DNA of 56,755 bases from Gammaproteobacteria bacterium (lineage in GTDB: Bacteria > Pseudomonadota > Gammaproteobacteria > GCA-001735895): positions 1 to 56,755 of the forward strand of contig JAAESG010000506.1 in assembly GCA_024229615.1 (NCBI GenBank), written 5' to 3'. This document shows positions 43,401 to 52,520 of the stretch, piece by piece. The notes beneath the pieces were generated by a model, which worked only from the letters and a program-made list of their open reading frames with translations, was not told the origin of the DNA and ran no database searches. The position numbers and the translations under genes are program-made. Within the stretch, counting starts at the first letter, position 1, and every line of letters begins with the position of its first letter.

Positions 43401-44541
43401 GTCAAAATCACAGAAGATGGAATCACTGATCGTGCAGGCCTGTCACTACGTCGACGAGGTCAGCGGTGGTATCAGCCCGCCAGTCCAGTTTTCCACCACC
43501 TATGCGCGGGGCCGGGACTACGAACATCCTGGTAAGTATAGTTATTGCCGGGCCGATAACCCGTCATGGGAAGTGCTGGAACAGGTTTGTGCGCAACTGG
43601 ATGGAGGCGCTGAAGCGAAGTGCTTCGCTTCCGGCATGGCCGCGGTGTGTGCATTCTTTGAGACCGTTAACACGGGTGAGCATGTGGTTGCGCCACGTGT
43701 CATGTACCACGGTTCGCAGGACTGGTTGCGGCGTATCGCCGAAAAACGATCGATAGGGTTAAGCTTCTTCGATGCTGCGGATATTGAAGATTTACGGCGC
43801 GCGATTCAACCCGGAAAGACCACTGTGGTATGGATCGAGACACCGGTGAACCCGACCTGGGAAGTCATCGACATCGCGCTTGCAGCCGAGATCGCGCATG
43901 CGGCCGGTGCAATCCTCGCGGTTGATGGGACAGTGGCTTCCCCGGTGACCACCCGGGCCCTCGAGCACGGCGCTGATATCGTGTTTCACTCGGCGACCAA
44001 GTATTTAAACGGTCATAGTGACGTGATCGCCGGCATTCTGGTGACCGCGAAAATGGATGACCGCTGGGAGGAAATCAAGCTGGTGCGGACTTTAAGCGGT
44101 GGAATTCTCGGTCCATTCGAGGCCTGGTTACTGTTGCGTGGTATGCGCACTCTGTTCCTGCGATTCGACAAGGCGTCCGCGAACGCGTTGCAGCTGGCGC
44201 GGTATTTTGAAGGTCATTCGAACTTGCAGCAGGTACTTTACCCGGGTCTCGAGAGCCATCCCGGGTACGACATCGCAAAACGTCAGATGACACAAGGCTA
44301 CGGCGGGATGTTATCATTGCTCGTCGACGGTGGCGCCGGGCAAGCCAAACGTATCGCCGGGAATTGTCGGTTGTTTGTACGCGCGACGTCACTGGGAGGT
44401 GTCGAAAGCCTGATTGAACATCGTGCTTCGGTGGAAGGGCCGCATAGTGCAGTACCACAAAACCTGTTGCGCCTGTCAATTGGAATAGAAAATTGCCAGG
44501 ATTTAATCAACGATCTTGAACAGAGCCTGGAATCGCTCTGA
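43393..44541 (+). CDS. PLP enzyme of Cys/Met metabolism (cystathionine gamma-synthase / methionine gamma-lyase family)
   Basis: A 382-residue MetB/MetC/MGL-family enzyme. Landmarks: SPPVQFSTTYARG with YSYCRADNPSWEVLE, FASGMAAVCAFFETVNTGEHVV, IETPVNPTWEVIDI, the PLP aspartate Asp178 (AVDGTVASP) and Schiff-base lysine Lys203 (FHSATKYLNGHSDVIAG). These enzymes make or break C-S bonds; which reaction is unclear. It lies beside dddP and could handle methionine or another sulfur compound (inference). The start is a GTG overlapping the upstream remnant by 8 bases; ATG at 43417 is an alternative. Confidence 0.9.
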   Translation: MSESKSQKMESLIVQACHYVDEVSGGISPPVQFSTTYARGRDYEHPGKYSYCRADNPSWEVLEQVCAQLDGGAEAKCFASGMAAVCAFFETVNTGEHVVAPRVMYHGSQDWLRRIAEKRSIGLSFFDAADIEDLRRAIQPGKTTVVWIETPVNPTWEVIDIALAAEIAHAAGAILAVDGTVASPVTTRALEHGADIVFHSATKYLNGHSDVIAGILVTAKMDDRWEEIKLVRTLSGGILGPFEAWLLLRGMRTLFLRFDKASANALQLARYFEGHSNLQQVLYPGLESHPGYDIAKRQMTQGYGGMLSLLVDGGAGQAKRIAGNCRLFVRATSLGGVESLIEHRASVEGPHSAVPQNLLRLSIGIENCQDLINDLEQSLESL

Positions 44542-44558
44542 CAACCTGAGGAAAGATT

Positions 44559-44822
44559 ATGTCAGTTGAAAGTTCTATTGAAAAAACTACCGAGTCGATT
44601 ATATCGGCGTTAGCAACTCATGACCTGTCAGAACCGGAAAAAGAGCAAATCAACAAAATCGTCAGTCAGTTGCTGGTGAAGACGGTTGAAAAAACCACCG
44701 AGAATCATCAGAAAGCAGCTGCTAACTGCTGTGGCCCGGAGAAAGATCTGGCCCACCAGATCAGTGAAGAGATGAGTCGCAAGAAAGAGCTGTTGATTTC
44801 CAACCTGAAAGCAATGCGTTAG
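44559..44822 (+). CDS. Small hypothetical protein, 87 residues
   Basis: A polar helical protein: ESSIEKTTESIISALATHDL, SEPEKEQINKIVSQLLVKTV, a CC pair near residues 57-58, and a basic end (SRKKELLISNLKAMR). A strong GAGGAAAG ribosome-binding site lies about 4 bases before the ATG. It is 17 bases after the PLP gene, so in its operon. Its TAG stop is part of repeat B (TTAGGGTCTG). No signal or membrane segment. Family unknown; the metal- or disulfide-capable CC is the only notable motif. Confidence 0.75.
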   Translation: MSVESSIEKTTESIISALATHDLSEPEKEQINKIVSQLLVKTVEKTTENHQKAAANCCGPEKDLAHQISEEMSRKKELLISNLKAMR

Positions 44823-45052
44823 GGTCTGTTAAGACGATTTGAAATATCGCTGCTGGTGGCCATTTTTTTGGCCAACCAGGCGAAGTGAGCGCCATATAGT
44901 TGCTCAATACAAGCGAACCTGAACGCCGTTGGCCGGAAAAGGCGCCCTCGGCGGTGCTCGTTGTTCATTTGGAATAACCACAAACCACACGCCCCTGGTG
45001 GGCGCTTTTTCCGGCGCAACAGCGACGTTTCAAATCGTGTTAACAGGCTAGT
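44820..45052. repeat. Repeat family B, copy 2 (complete, ~233 bp)
   Basis: Ends are inverted repeats: TAGGGTCTGTTAAGACGATTTGAAAT... on the left against ...TTTCAAATCGTGTTAACAGGCTA on the right. A second inverted pair lies inside (GGCCGGAAAAGGCGCC and GGGCGCTTTTTCCGGC, imperfect). No gene within. It fills the gap between the convergent small gene and soxG2. The boundary dinucleotide TA and TIR style suggest a mariner/IS630-type miniature element (TA target), but no transposase is present. Copy 1, reversed, is at 34821-35002. Confidence 0.85.
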
Positions 45053-45069
45053 CAGTCGGCTGCGCCGAG

Positions 45070-45690
45070 CTACTGCTCACCTTCAAATTCGTGGCAGGCG
45101 TGCTCGATGGCGTGGGCGAAGGAGCGCGCGAGACTGCGAATCACAAATAAATCGTAAGTCGGCGCATCGTCAACCTGTACTATGGTGGCATTCATATGCG
45201 CGACCGATGTCAGTGCGCATCGGCCCGGGCCGAAAGCTCGAGGGTGCAGATCGACTGCCGTGTTTTTCGCCATCACAGCGCGTGCGCGTGGACCGCTCAG
45301 CCGCAGGCCGCAACGGCCATGACTCTGATCGATGACCGCGGCTAATTCGCCGATCGCATCTTGCAGGGTTTTGAACAACTCTCCGGACGCCCTGCCGGCT
45401 TCTTCATCGTTTGCCACGATCATCCAGCTATTGGGTCCGTTCCACGCAACCTGGGTTTTCCCGTCACTATTGCAAACACCGGGTTGGGTCGAGCACTCGA
45501 TGCCGAGCACCGCACTGATAGCCTTCGCCGATGCCTGATGTTTACCCTTGAAACTGAGAACCTGGATTGCGCTCAGGGCTTTGCGCTCCTGCAGGCGAAG
45601 ATTCTTGTGGTCGACGATAAAGTCGCCACTTTTCGGTAACAGCGGTGATTTGCGCACCAGATCTGGTGTTGCATCCTGTTTTTTAGGCAC
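45070..45690 (-). CDS. soxG: Sarcosine oxidase gamma subunit (copy 2)
   Basis: A 206-residue gamma subunit, last in the second B-D-A-G set. Landmarks: LVRKSPLLP, IQVLSFKGKHQA, QVAWNGPNSWMIVAND, AAVIDQSHGRCGLRLSGPRARAVMAKNTAVDLHPRAFGPGR and the end IEHACHEFEGEQ. This is a GcvT-like fold, clearly different from copy 1, which aligns poorly by eye. The start is taken as GTG 45690, overlapping the soxA2 stop by 8 bases (GTGCCTAA). Repeat B follows the stop. Confidence 0.9.
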   Translation of the reverse strand: MPKKQDATPDLVRKSPLLPKSGDFIVDHKNLRLQERKALSAIQVLSFKGKHQASAKAISAVLGIECSTQPGVCNSDGKTQVAWNGPNSWMIVANDEEAGRASGELFKTLQDAIGELAAVIDQSHGRCGLRLSGPRARAVMAKNTAVDLHPRAFGPGRCALTSVAHMNATIVQVDDAPTYDLFVIRSLARSFAHAIEHACHEFEGEQ

Positions 45691-48676
45691 GGACGAGTTC
45701 TCCCTCGGGGTCGATAAATACAGGGTGGCAGACTTCGACTTTAAGCGTCTCATCATCGAGCGGGAACACGGCGTCTAGCTGTTCTCCGTGACGGGATGCA
45801 CCATCACGCAACAGGCCGAGTGCGATACCGCATTCGAGTTGTGGGCTGTATGTCGTGGCGGTGATATGGCCTTGCGACTGGTTGACGGTCGCAAGTTTTA
45901 CTTTCGGGTCGACTAGTTGAGAGCCGATTCGCAGGTTTCTGTCCACGACCAGTGATTTCAGTCCAACCACCTGCAGGCGGCCTTCATCAAGTAGTGCCGG
46001 ACGCTCTGAATTATGTTTACCGATGAAATGCTTGCCGCGGTTGGCCAGGCCTTCGAGCCCCAGGTCTTTGGCGGTAGTACGACCATCGAGTTCGGAGCCT
46101 GCGACGTGACCTTTCTCGATACGCATGGTGCCGAGTGCCTCGGTGCCATATACCGAAACGCCCATTTCCTTGCCTGCTTCGAGTAGTTCCAGCCAGGCCT
46201 GTTCACCGTAGTCGGCGGGGACGTTGATTTCGTAGGCAAGTTCGCCGGAAAATGAAATGCGGAACAGGCGGCCGGGAATATTGTTCATCCTGCACTCGCC
46301 TGCCGCCATGAAAGGGAAGGCTTCGTTGCTGAGGTCGATATCGATGACTTTCTCCAGCAGTTTCCGGCTATTGGGGCCCGCCACCGCGATGCCGGTCCAC
46401 TGCTCGGTCACCGAGCAAAAAACAACATCTAGTTCTGGCCATTCGCTCTGGTGGTATTGCTCCATATGTGCGAGTACCGGCCCGGCGTTGGCGGTGGTGG
46501 TGGTCATGTAGTAGTGATTCTCGGCGAGCCGTGAAGTTGTGCCATCGTCGAAGACCATGCCGTCTTCGCGTAGCATAATGCCGTAACGCGCTTTGCCGAT
46601 CGGCAACTTGAGCCAGTTATTGATATACAAACGGTTTAGAAACTCGGCCGCGTCGGGTCCCTGGATATCGATCTTGCCCAGTGAGGTCACATCCACCAGA
46701 GCAACGTTACTACGTGTCGCGTTGGTTTCACGAATATAACAATCGTTCATCGTGTCGCCTGGCCTTTGTGGGTAGTATCGCGCTCGTAACCACAGACCTG
46801 CCTCGATAAATACGGCGCCCTGCTTTTCGTTCCAGTCGTGGATCGCGGTACGTCGAACCGGCATGAAATCGTAGCCGACGGTATGGCCGGCGAATACCCC
46901 CATTGCAACGGCTACGTACGGAGGGCGGAAAGTCGTAATGCCGACCTCCGGTACAGGCTCACCGCGCTGGCAGGCGAGTATCGCGAGCGTGTTGACGTTG
47001 CTGGTCTTGCCCTGGTCTGTCGCCATGCCCTGGGTGGTGTAGCGTTTTAGCAATTCAGCCGAGTCGTAACCTTCCTGTGAAGCCAGCGCGACATCGCTGG
47101 ACTTGACGTCGTTTTGCTGGTCGACGAACTGCTTGAAAGACTTGTTGTAAGGTGTTGGTGAAATCCACAGGGCTTCGATCGCGTAGGCGCCCTCATCTTT
47201 GGCACTGGCTGCCTTGATGTTTGCCGCTTTGAATCCCGCCAGCTTGGCGGCCTCGGCGCCGGCCGCGGTGCCTTGATCGAGGCAGTTCTGTAAACTGAAA
47301 CTGCCTTTGGCGGCGCCAATCGAGACCTCTGCCTGGCGCGAATCGCCTGGGATAAAACTGGTGATCGAATCGTCGTAAACCGGTTTGGCTCCGGACTGAC
47401 TGTGCAGGTGTACATTCGGGTTCCAGCCCCCGGATGCGGCGATCAGATCACATTCGATGCGCTCAGGATCGAGCGTATCGCCCTGGGTCGTAACAATCTG
47501 TGCGGCCTTGACGTGCTGGCGGCCTTCGGCCGCGCCGACGGTCGCACCCGCAATCAGGCGAATCGACAGTTTTTCCAGTTCCGCGACCAGTTGCGTCCCG
47601 GGATGTTGGCGTGAATCGACGACCGCGACCACATTGACCCCTGCACGATGCAAATCCAGCGCGCTGCGGTAAGCGTCATTGTTATTGGTTGCAATGACCG
47701 CGCGTCTGCCGGGTTTGACGCCATAGAGATTGGCATAGGTTCTAGCGGCCGAAGCGAGCATGACGCCCGGCTTGTCGTTATTGCCGAATACCAGCGGGCG
47801 TTCGGTGGCGCCGGTCGCCAGGATTACCCGGCCCGGGTAAAAGGTCCACATGCGCTGACGAGGATGGCCTTTCGCCGGTACCGGCAAATGATCGCTGACC
47901 TTTTCAATTGCCGCGACCACGTTGTGATCGTAGTAACCAAACAGCGTGGTACGGGTCATCAGGTGGACATTGTCCATGGCTTCAAGTTTTGCCACGGCTT
48001 CAGCCGCCCATTCGTTGCCCGGTTTTCCATCGATGGAAAAGTTTTCACTATTCAAAGAGCCACCCAACAGCGGATGCTCATCCAGCAGAATTACGCGTGC
48101 GTCGGTGGACGCAGCCGCCAGCGCTGCGGATAATCCGGCTGGCCCCGCACCTACGATCATGACGTCGCAGTGCTCGTGACATTGTTCGTAAAAATCGGGG
48201 TCGGCCTCGGTCGGTGCTGTGCCGAGCCCGGCTGCGCGTCGGATAACATGCTCGTAGACATTGGTCCAGAACGAAGCGGGCCACATGAAGGTTTTGTAAT
48301 AAAAGCCAGCCGACAACAGCGGTGAAAACAGGTTGTTAATTGCCATTGCGTCGAAGGCCAGTGACGGCCAGCGATTCTGGCTTTTGGCAACCAGACCGTC
48401 GAACAGCTCTATCGTGGTCGCACGGGTATTGGGTTCCTTGCGCGGACCGGTGCGTAACTCCACGATTGCGTTGGGCTCTTCCGAGCCGGCTGTTTGTATG
48501 CCACGTGGACGGTGATACTTGAAGCTGCGGCCCATCAGGTGCACGCCGTTGGCTAGCAAAGCCGACGCGAGCGTGTCGCCCTCGAAGCCTGTATAAGATT
48601 TGCCATCAAAGGTAAAGCTGATGCTGCGAGCGCGATTAATCTGGCCACCATTACTAGTACGGTATTGTTGTGACAT
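45683..48676 (-). CDS. soxA: Sarcosine oxidase alpha subunit (copy 2)
   Basis: A 997-residue alpha subunit. It has the N-terminal ferredoxin-like fold (FTFDGKSYTGFEGDTLASAL), the Rossmann motif IVGAGPAG at 174-181, and the C-terminal GcvT-like folate domain (GELAYEINVPADY, GTEALGTMRIEKGHV, ELDGRTTAKDLGL). It transfers the methyl unit from sarcosine to tetrahydrofolate. GGGAGGA about 8 bases upstream, at the end of soxD2, gives the start. No glyA, folD or purU, which often accompany such operons, is nearby. Confidence 0.95.
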   Translation of the reverse strand: MSQQYRTSNGGQINRARSISFTFDGKSYTGFEGDTLASALLANGVHLMGRSFKYHRPRGIQTAGSEEPNAIVELRTGPRKEPNTRATTIELFDGLVAKSQNRWPSLAFDAMAINNLFSPLLSAGFYYKTFMWPASFWTNVYEHVIRRAAGLGTAPTEADPDFYEQCHEHCDVMIVGAGPAGLSAALAAASTDARVILLDEHPLLGGSLNSENFSIDGKPGNEWAAEAVAKLEAMDNVHLMTRTTLFGYYDHNVVAAIEKVSDHLPVPAKGHPRQRMWTFYPGRVILATGATERPLVFGNNDKPGVMLASAARTYANLYGVKPGRRAVIATNNNDAYRSALDLHRAGVNVVAVVDSRQHPGTQLVAELEKLSIRLIAGATVGAAEGRQHVKAAQIVTTQGDTLDPERIECDLIAASGGWNPNVHLHSQSGAKPVYDDSITSFIPGDSRQAEVSIGAAKGSFSLQNCLDQGTAAGAEAAKLAGFKAANIKAASAKDEGAYAIEALWISPTPYNKSFKQFVDQQNDVKSSDVALASQEGYDSAELLKRYTTQGMATDQGKTSNVNTLAILACQRGEPVPEVGITTFRPPYVAVAMGVFAGHTVGYDFMPVRRTAIHDWNEKQGAVFIEAGLWLRARYYPQRPGDTMNDCYIRETNATRSNVALVDVTSLGKIDIQGPDAAEFLNRLYINNWLKLPIGKARYGIMLREDGMVFDDGTTSRLAENHYYMTTTTANAGPVLAHMEQYHQSEWPELDVVFCSVTEQWTGIAVAGPNSRKLLEKVIDIDLSNEAFPFMAAGECRMNNIPGRLFRISFSGELAYEINVPADYGEQAWLELLEAGKEMGVSVYGTEALGTMRIEKGHVAGSELDGRTTAKDLGLEGLANRGKHFIGKHNSERPALLDEGRLQVVGLKSLVVDRNLRIGSQLVDPKVKLATVNQSQGHITATTYSPQLECGIALGLLRDGASRHGEQLDAVFPLDDETLKVEVCHPVFIDPEGELVRA

Positions 48677-48681
48677 GGCGA

Positions 48682-48963
48682 TCAGTCCTCCCGGTTGCCG
48701 CTTGGCAGGTTGGGGGAAGCCGGCGTTACGCTGAAAATCTCGTGGCTGACGGTATCGCGCTCTACCTTAATCCAGGCGCGACAGCCGTTGGCATGATGCC
48801 AGTATTCACTGTGACGACCGGCAGGGTTGTTGCGCGTATAAACATAGTCGTACCAGTCGTCCTGCGAGGCATCGTCGGTGGGACGCTGCACGCTGGCGTC
48901 ACCTCCATAGGAAAATTCGTCTTCGTTGCGGATCCCGCACCAGGGGCATTCAATTCTCAGCAT
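48682..48963 (-). CDS. soxD: Sarcosine oxidase delta subunit (copy 2)
   Basis: A 93-residue zinc subunit with CPWCG at residues 6-10 and YWHHANGC, where His57 and Cys61 complete the zinc site. It ends 5 bases before soxA2 and starts 11 bases after the soxB2 stop. It is slightly longer than copy 1 at the C-terminus. Confidence 0.92.
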   Translation of the reverse strand: MLRIECPWCGIRNEDEFSYGGDASVQRPTDDASQDDWYDYVYTRNNPAGRHSEYWHHANGCRAWIKVERDTVSHEIFSVTPASPNLPSGNRED

Positions 48964-48974
48964 TTCACTACCTC

Positions 48975-50228
48975 CTAGTGTGCCTTCGGAGAGGCACCAA
49001 CGCCTTTCTCGTCGATCATGTTACCTTCGCGGAATCGCTCCAGAGTAAACTCGGCATTCAGCGCATGTGGTTTGTCATGTGCGATGGTGTGGGCAAATAC
49101 CCAGCCCGAGGCCGGTGTAGCCTTGAACCCGCCATAACACCAGCCGCCGTTCATGTACAGATTGTCGATGGAGGTCTTACCTATGATCGGTGTTCCATCC
49201 ATCGACATATCCATGACACCCCCCCACTGTCGCAGTACGCGCAAGCGCGCGAGACAGGGCATCATCGTAACTCCGCCGGCAACGACGTGATTGAAAGTCG
49301 GCAGGTTTCCGCGTTGCGCATAGGTATTCCATCCATCGATGTCGCCACCGAAAACGAGCCCACCCTTATCCGACTGGCTGATGTAAAAGTGCCCGGCACC
49401 AAAAGTACAAACCGTATCCACTAGCGGTTTGATGCCCTCGGTGACGAAGGCTTGTAACACGTGTGATTCAATCGGCAGTTTCATGCCAACCATGTCGAAT
49501 ACCCGACTGGAGTTACCCGCAACCGCGACACCGACCTGGCCTGCGCCGATGAAGCCACGCGAGGTTTCGACGCCGACTATCCTGTCACCGTCACGCTTGA
49601 TACCGGTAACTTCACATTTCTGAATAATATCGACGCCGAGCCGGTCGGCACCGCGCGCATAACCCCAGGCGACCGCATCATGACGTGCGGTACCACCGCG
49701 TGGCTGTGCCAGCCCACCCTGGACCGGGAAACGAGTGTTCTTCGAGAAATCGAGATGCGGCATCAATTTTTTCACGCCTTCCAGGTTATGCATGACCGCA
49801 TCGACGCCATTCAGACGCATCGTGTTGCCGCGGCGTGCGAAACCGTCACGCTGGGCGTCGCTGTGAATCAGGTTCAAAACCCCGCGTTGACTGAACATGA
49901 CGTTGTAGTTCAGGTCCTGGCTCAGACCTTCCCACAGCTTCATCGAATGCTCGTAGAATTGCGAATTCGGGTTGAGCATATAGTTAGAACGTACGATGGT
50001 AGTGTTGCGCCCGGTGTTACCGCCACCGATATACCCCTTCTCCAGTACCGCGACGTTGGTGATGCCATGTAGACGGGCCAGATAATAAGCCGTCGCCAGG
50101 CCGTGACCACCACCGCCGATGATGATCACGTCGTACTGTTTCTTGGGTTCCGGATTGCGCCAGGCCCTGGTCCAGCCGCGATTCCCGGTGAGTGCCTGCT
50201 TGAGCAGGTGAAATCCTGAATAATGCAT
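48975..50228 (-). CDS. soxB: Sarcosine oxidase beta subunit (copy 2)
   Basis: A 417-residue catalytic subunit. FAD motif IIGGGGHGLATAYYLA (about 36-52), GGGNTGRNTTIVRSNY, and His183 in RHDAVAWG, the covalent FMN histidine. The C-terminal half has MDGTPIIGKT and GGWCYGGFKATPASG. It opens the second operon, which points away from creatinase, the enzyme that makes sarcosine from creatine. The 257 bases upstream (50229-50485) hold no gene and must contain the promoter; no binding site for a GbdR-like regulator could be assigned by eye. Confidence 0.95.
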   Translation of the reverse strand: MHYSGFHLLKQALTGNRGWTRAWRNPEPKKQYDVIIIGGGGHGLATAYYLARLHGITNVAVLEKGYIGGGNTGRNTTIVRSNYMLNPNSQFYEHSMKLWEGLSQDLNYNVMFSQRGVLNLIHSDAQRDGFARRGNTMRLNGVDAVMHNLEGVKKLMPHLDFSKNTRFPVQGGLAQPRGGTARHDAVAWGYARGADRLGVDIIQKCEVTGIKRDGDRIVGVETSRGFIGAGQVGVAVAGNSSRVFDMVGMKLPIESHVLQAFVTEGIKPLVDTVCTFGAGHFYISQSDKGGLVFGGDIDGWNTYAQRGNLPTFNHVVAGGVTMMPCLARLRVLRQWGGVMDMSMDGTPIIGKTSIDNLYMNGGWCYGGFKATPASGWVFAHTIAHDKPHALNAEFTLERFREGNMIDEKGVGASPKAH

Positions 50229-50485
50229 AAGCGTCGTTTAGGTTGAGTCAGCCTGACGAATACCGGGTGTCACACCTGCCGCGAGTCGCAGCGGTCGACA
50301 AAAGCGTGTATTCGTTGCGAGTGACCAGTTTAAACAGAATATGATTGATGCAGTCAACCGATAAACGACTTGCCAGAGTATATAAACGACATTCAATGGA
50401 GCGCTTGAAATTGTGCCGATCGAGCGTTACTGCATCGATCGGGTTCACGTTGCCATTGGCTTTGTGGTGGTCGCTAACTCGCGTA

Positions 50486-50959
50486 TCAGGATTTGAATTG
50501 CGCCACATCGATCGTGTAATTAATAAAACCGTCAGTACCGCCGGTGATTTTATCATACAAGCCGCGCGCCACCGTGTTGTGGTTTTGTGTGTGCCAGTAA
50601 ACTTCGCACCAGTCTTGTCGCCTGGCTTCATCGACCACGGCGTCAACTAGTTTCTCGCCGATGCCACCACCTCTAATATCGGCTGATACGAACAAGTCGT
50701 TCAGATAGCACACCTTTTGCGGGTACCAGGTATGTGCGTGCGGGAAAAAATGGACTAGTCCTACCAGTTTTGCGTGATCGTTTTCGGCGACTCGAGCCTG
50801 GATTTCATGTGCCGGATCGAGTATGCGTTGCCATAACAGGTCGGTGACTTCATCCGCCAGAGTCGATTCGTAAAACTGCAGATAGCCCTGCCACAGGGGA
50901 TTCCACCGGGAGCGATCCGATTCGTTGACGGTTCTTACACTGTACTGATCTGAGAGCAT
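50486..50959 (-). CDS. GNAT-family N-acetyltransferase
   Basis: A 157-residue acetyltransferase: VRTVNESDRSRWNPLWQGYLQFY at the start, KLVGLVHFFPHAHTW, then the acetyl-CoA site VCYLNDLFVSADIRGGGIGEKLVDAVVDEARRQ, and EVYWHTQNHNTVARGLYDKITG. It moves an acetyl group to an amine; substrate unknown. It lies between soxB2 and the divergent creatinase gene and is possibly co-transcribed with sox2 (257-base gap makes this unsure). Confidence 0.92.
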   Translation of the reverse strand: MLSDQYSVRTVNESDRSRWNPLWQGYLQFYESTLADEVTDLLWQRILDPAHEIQARVAENDHAKLVGLVHFFPHAHTWYPQKVCYLNDLFVSADIRGGGIGEKLVDAVVDEARRQDWCEVYWHTQNHNTVARGLYDKITGGTDGFINYTIDVAQFKS

Positions 50960-51144
50960 GTTACTGGCACCTGGGCTGGTTTTTGTTTCGGCAATTATAA
51001 CTTGCCGAGGATAACGGCGAACGATAAAATTGCGAGCCGCTGGGCAGCGATGGCGTCGCCGCCTGTAAAGCAGATATTTTATCCTGTACGCCCGGATTAA
51101 CAGCCGGGTTTATTGATTGCCCGGATATTTTCGGAGTGATTATC

Positions 51145-52362
51145 ATGTCTCAAAACCAACGTCCCGAATTCTTTGAACTACAAAATGGCGAGAAGGCAAA
51201 GTTGCCTTTTTCCAATTCAGAATATGAAAGCCGTCTACGCTCACTGCGTCAACTGATGGACGATTCCGGGGTCGAAGCGATGCTGCTGACCTCGATGCAC
51301 AACATTGCCTATTACTCGGGCTTTCTTTACTGCTCGTTCGGACGACCCTATGCCTGCGTAGTGACTGCCGAGCGCTGCGTTACCGTGTCAGCGAACATCG
51401 ATCTGGGTCAGCCCTGGCGTCGCTGTTATGGTGAAAACGTGATTTATACCGACTGGCAGCGAAACAATTACTGGCGTGCGATAAAGTCGATATTAGCGAA
51501 CGCAGGTCGAATCGGTATCGAGGGTGATCACATGACGCTGGCCTCGCGTGAGTTGATGAGTGAATTTCTGGGAGGCACCGAAGCCCTGGATCTGAACCGG
51601 GAAGTCATGGGCTTGCGCATGATCAAATCGGCCGAGGAAATCGAGTTGATCAAGGGTGGCGCGCGGACCGCCGATATCGGCGGCGAAGCGATTCGTGATG
51701 CGATCAGGGTGGGTACCCGCGAGATCGATGTTGCGATGGCCGGTCGAGATGCGATGGAACTCGAAATCTCACGTGCCTATCCCGATAGTGAAATCCGTGA
51801 TTCCTGGGTCTGGTTCCAGTCGGGCCTGAATACCGACGGTGCGCACAACCCGGTGACAACTCGCCCGCTGGAAGCGGGCGATATCCTGAGTTTGAATACC
51901 TTCCCGATGATTTCCGCTTACTACACCGCGCTCGAACGCACCCTGTTCGTGGGTGAACCCGATGCCGACTCGTTGCGCATCTGGCAAGCCAATGTCGGTG
52001 CTCACGAATTGGGGATATCCCTGATTAAGCCGGGTGCGACCTGTTCGGGTATCTGTGCGGAAATCAATCGTTACTTTGCCGAACTGGATCTGTTGCAATA
52101 CCGGACCTTCGGTTATGGCCACTCCTTCGGAGTGCTATCGCACTACTATGGACGCGAAGCGGGACTGGAGCTACGTGAAGATATCGATACCGTGCTCGAA
52201 CCGGGCATGGTCGTATCGATGGAACCGATGCTGACTCTGCCGCAAGGTCTGCCTGGCGCGGGTGGTTATCGTGAGCATGATATCCTCGTGATTGGCGAAG
52301 ACAGTGTCGAAAATATAACTGGCTTCCCCTACGGCCCCGAGCACAATATCATTGCAGCTTGA
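51145..52362 (+). CDS. Creatinase (creatine amidinohydrolase)
   Basis: A 405-residue M24-fold enzyme that hydrolyses creatine to sarcosine and urea, without metal. It follows Pseudomonas creatinase by eye over the whole length: NIAYYSGFLYCSFGRPYA, NIDLGQPWRR, VIYTDWQRNNYW, TWFQSG-type NTDGAHNPVTTR with the catalytic base His234 (His232 in P. putida), FPMISAYYTALERTLF, FGYGHSFGVLSHYYGREAGL and GAGGYREHDIL. The start follows CGGAG by 9 bases. It is divergent from the sarcosine oxidase operon, so the product sarcosine can be used at once. The leader (51091-51108) has a short hairpin, CCCGG/CCGGG. A strong terminator follows. No creatininase, urease or transporter lies in the window. Confidence 0.95.
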   Translation: MSQNQRPEFFELQNGEKAKLPFSNSEYESRLRSLRQLMDDSGVEAMLLTSMHNIAYYSGFLYCSFGRPYACVVTAERCVTVSANIDLGQPWRRCYGENVIYTDWQRNNYWRAIKSILANAGRIGIEGDHMTLASRELMSEFLGGTEALDLNREVMGLRMIKSAEEIELIKGGARTADIGGEAIRDAIRVGTREIDVAMAGRDAMELEISRAYPDSEIRDSWVWFQSGLNTDGAHNPVTTRPLEAGDILSLNTFPMISAYYTALERTLFVGEPDADSLRIWQANVGAHELGISLIKPGATCSGICAEINRYFAELDLLQYRTFGYGHSFGVLSHYYGREAGLELREDIDTVLEPGMVVSMEPMLTLPQGLPGAGGYREHDILVIGEDSVENITGFPYGPEHNIIAA

Positions 52363-52406
52363 GCCGGCAAATAGTTCGAATTAGTCGCAGCTGATACCGA
52401 TGAATC

Positions 52407-52435
52407 ATTGCCGCTTGCGCGCAAGCGGCAATTTT
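52407..52435 (+). terminator. Rho-independent terminator after creatinase
   Basis: ATTGCCGCTTG, loop CGCG, CAAGCGGCAAT, then TTT: an 11-base-pair perfect stem starting about 45 bases past the creatinase stop and 86 bases before the next gene. It separates creatinase from the acyl-CoA dehydrogenase operon. Confidence 0.75.
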
Positions 52436-52520
52436 GCGAATCACGAAGCTCGTAAGAGATTCCCGCCGGGTCGCTGAGTCCGGCGCGGCAAAGACTGGAA
52501 ATGTTAACGGAGAAAGTCAG

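Noticed and set aside
51060-51144. Riboswitch upstream of creatinase
   Set aside because: Only one short hairpin (CCCGG/CCGGG) is visible. No known guanidine or glycine riboswitch motif was recognised.
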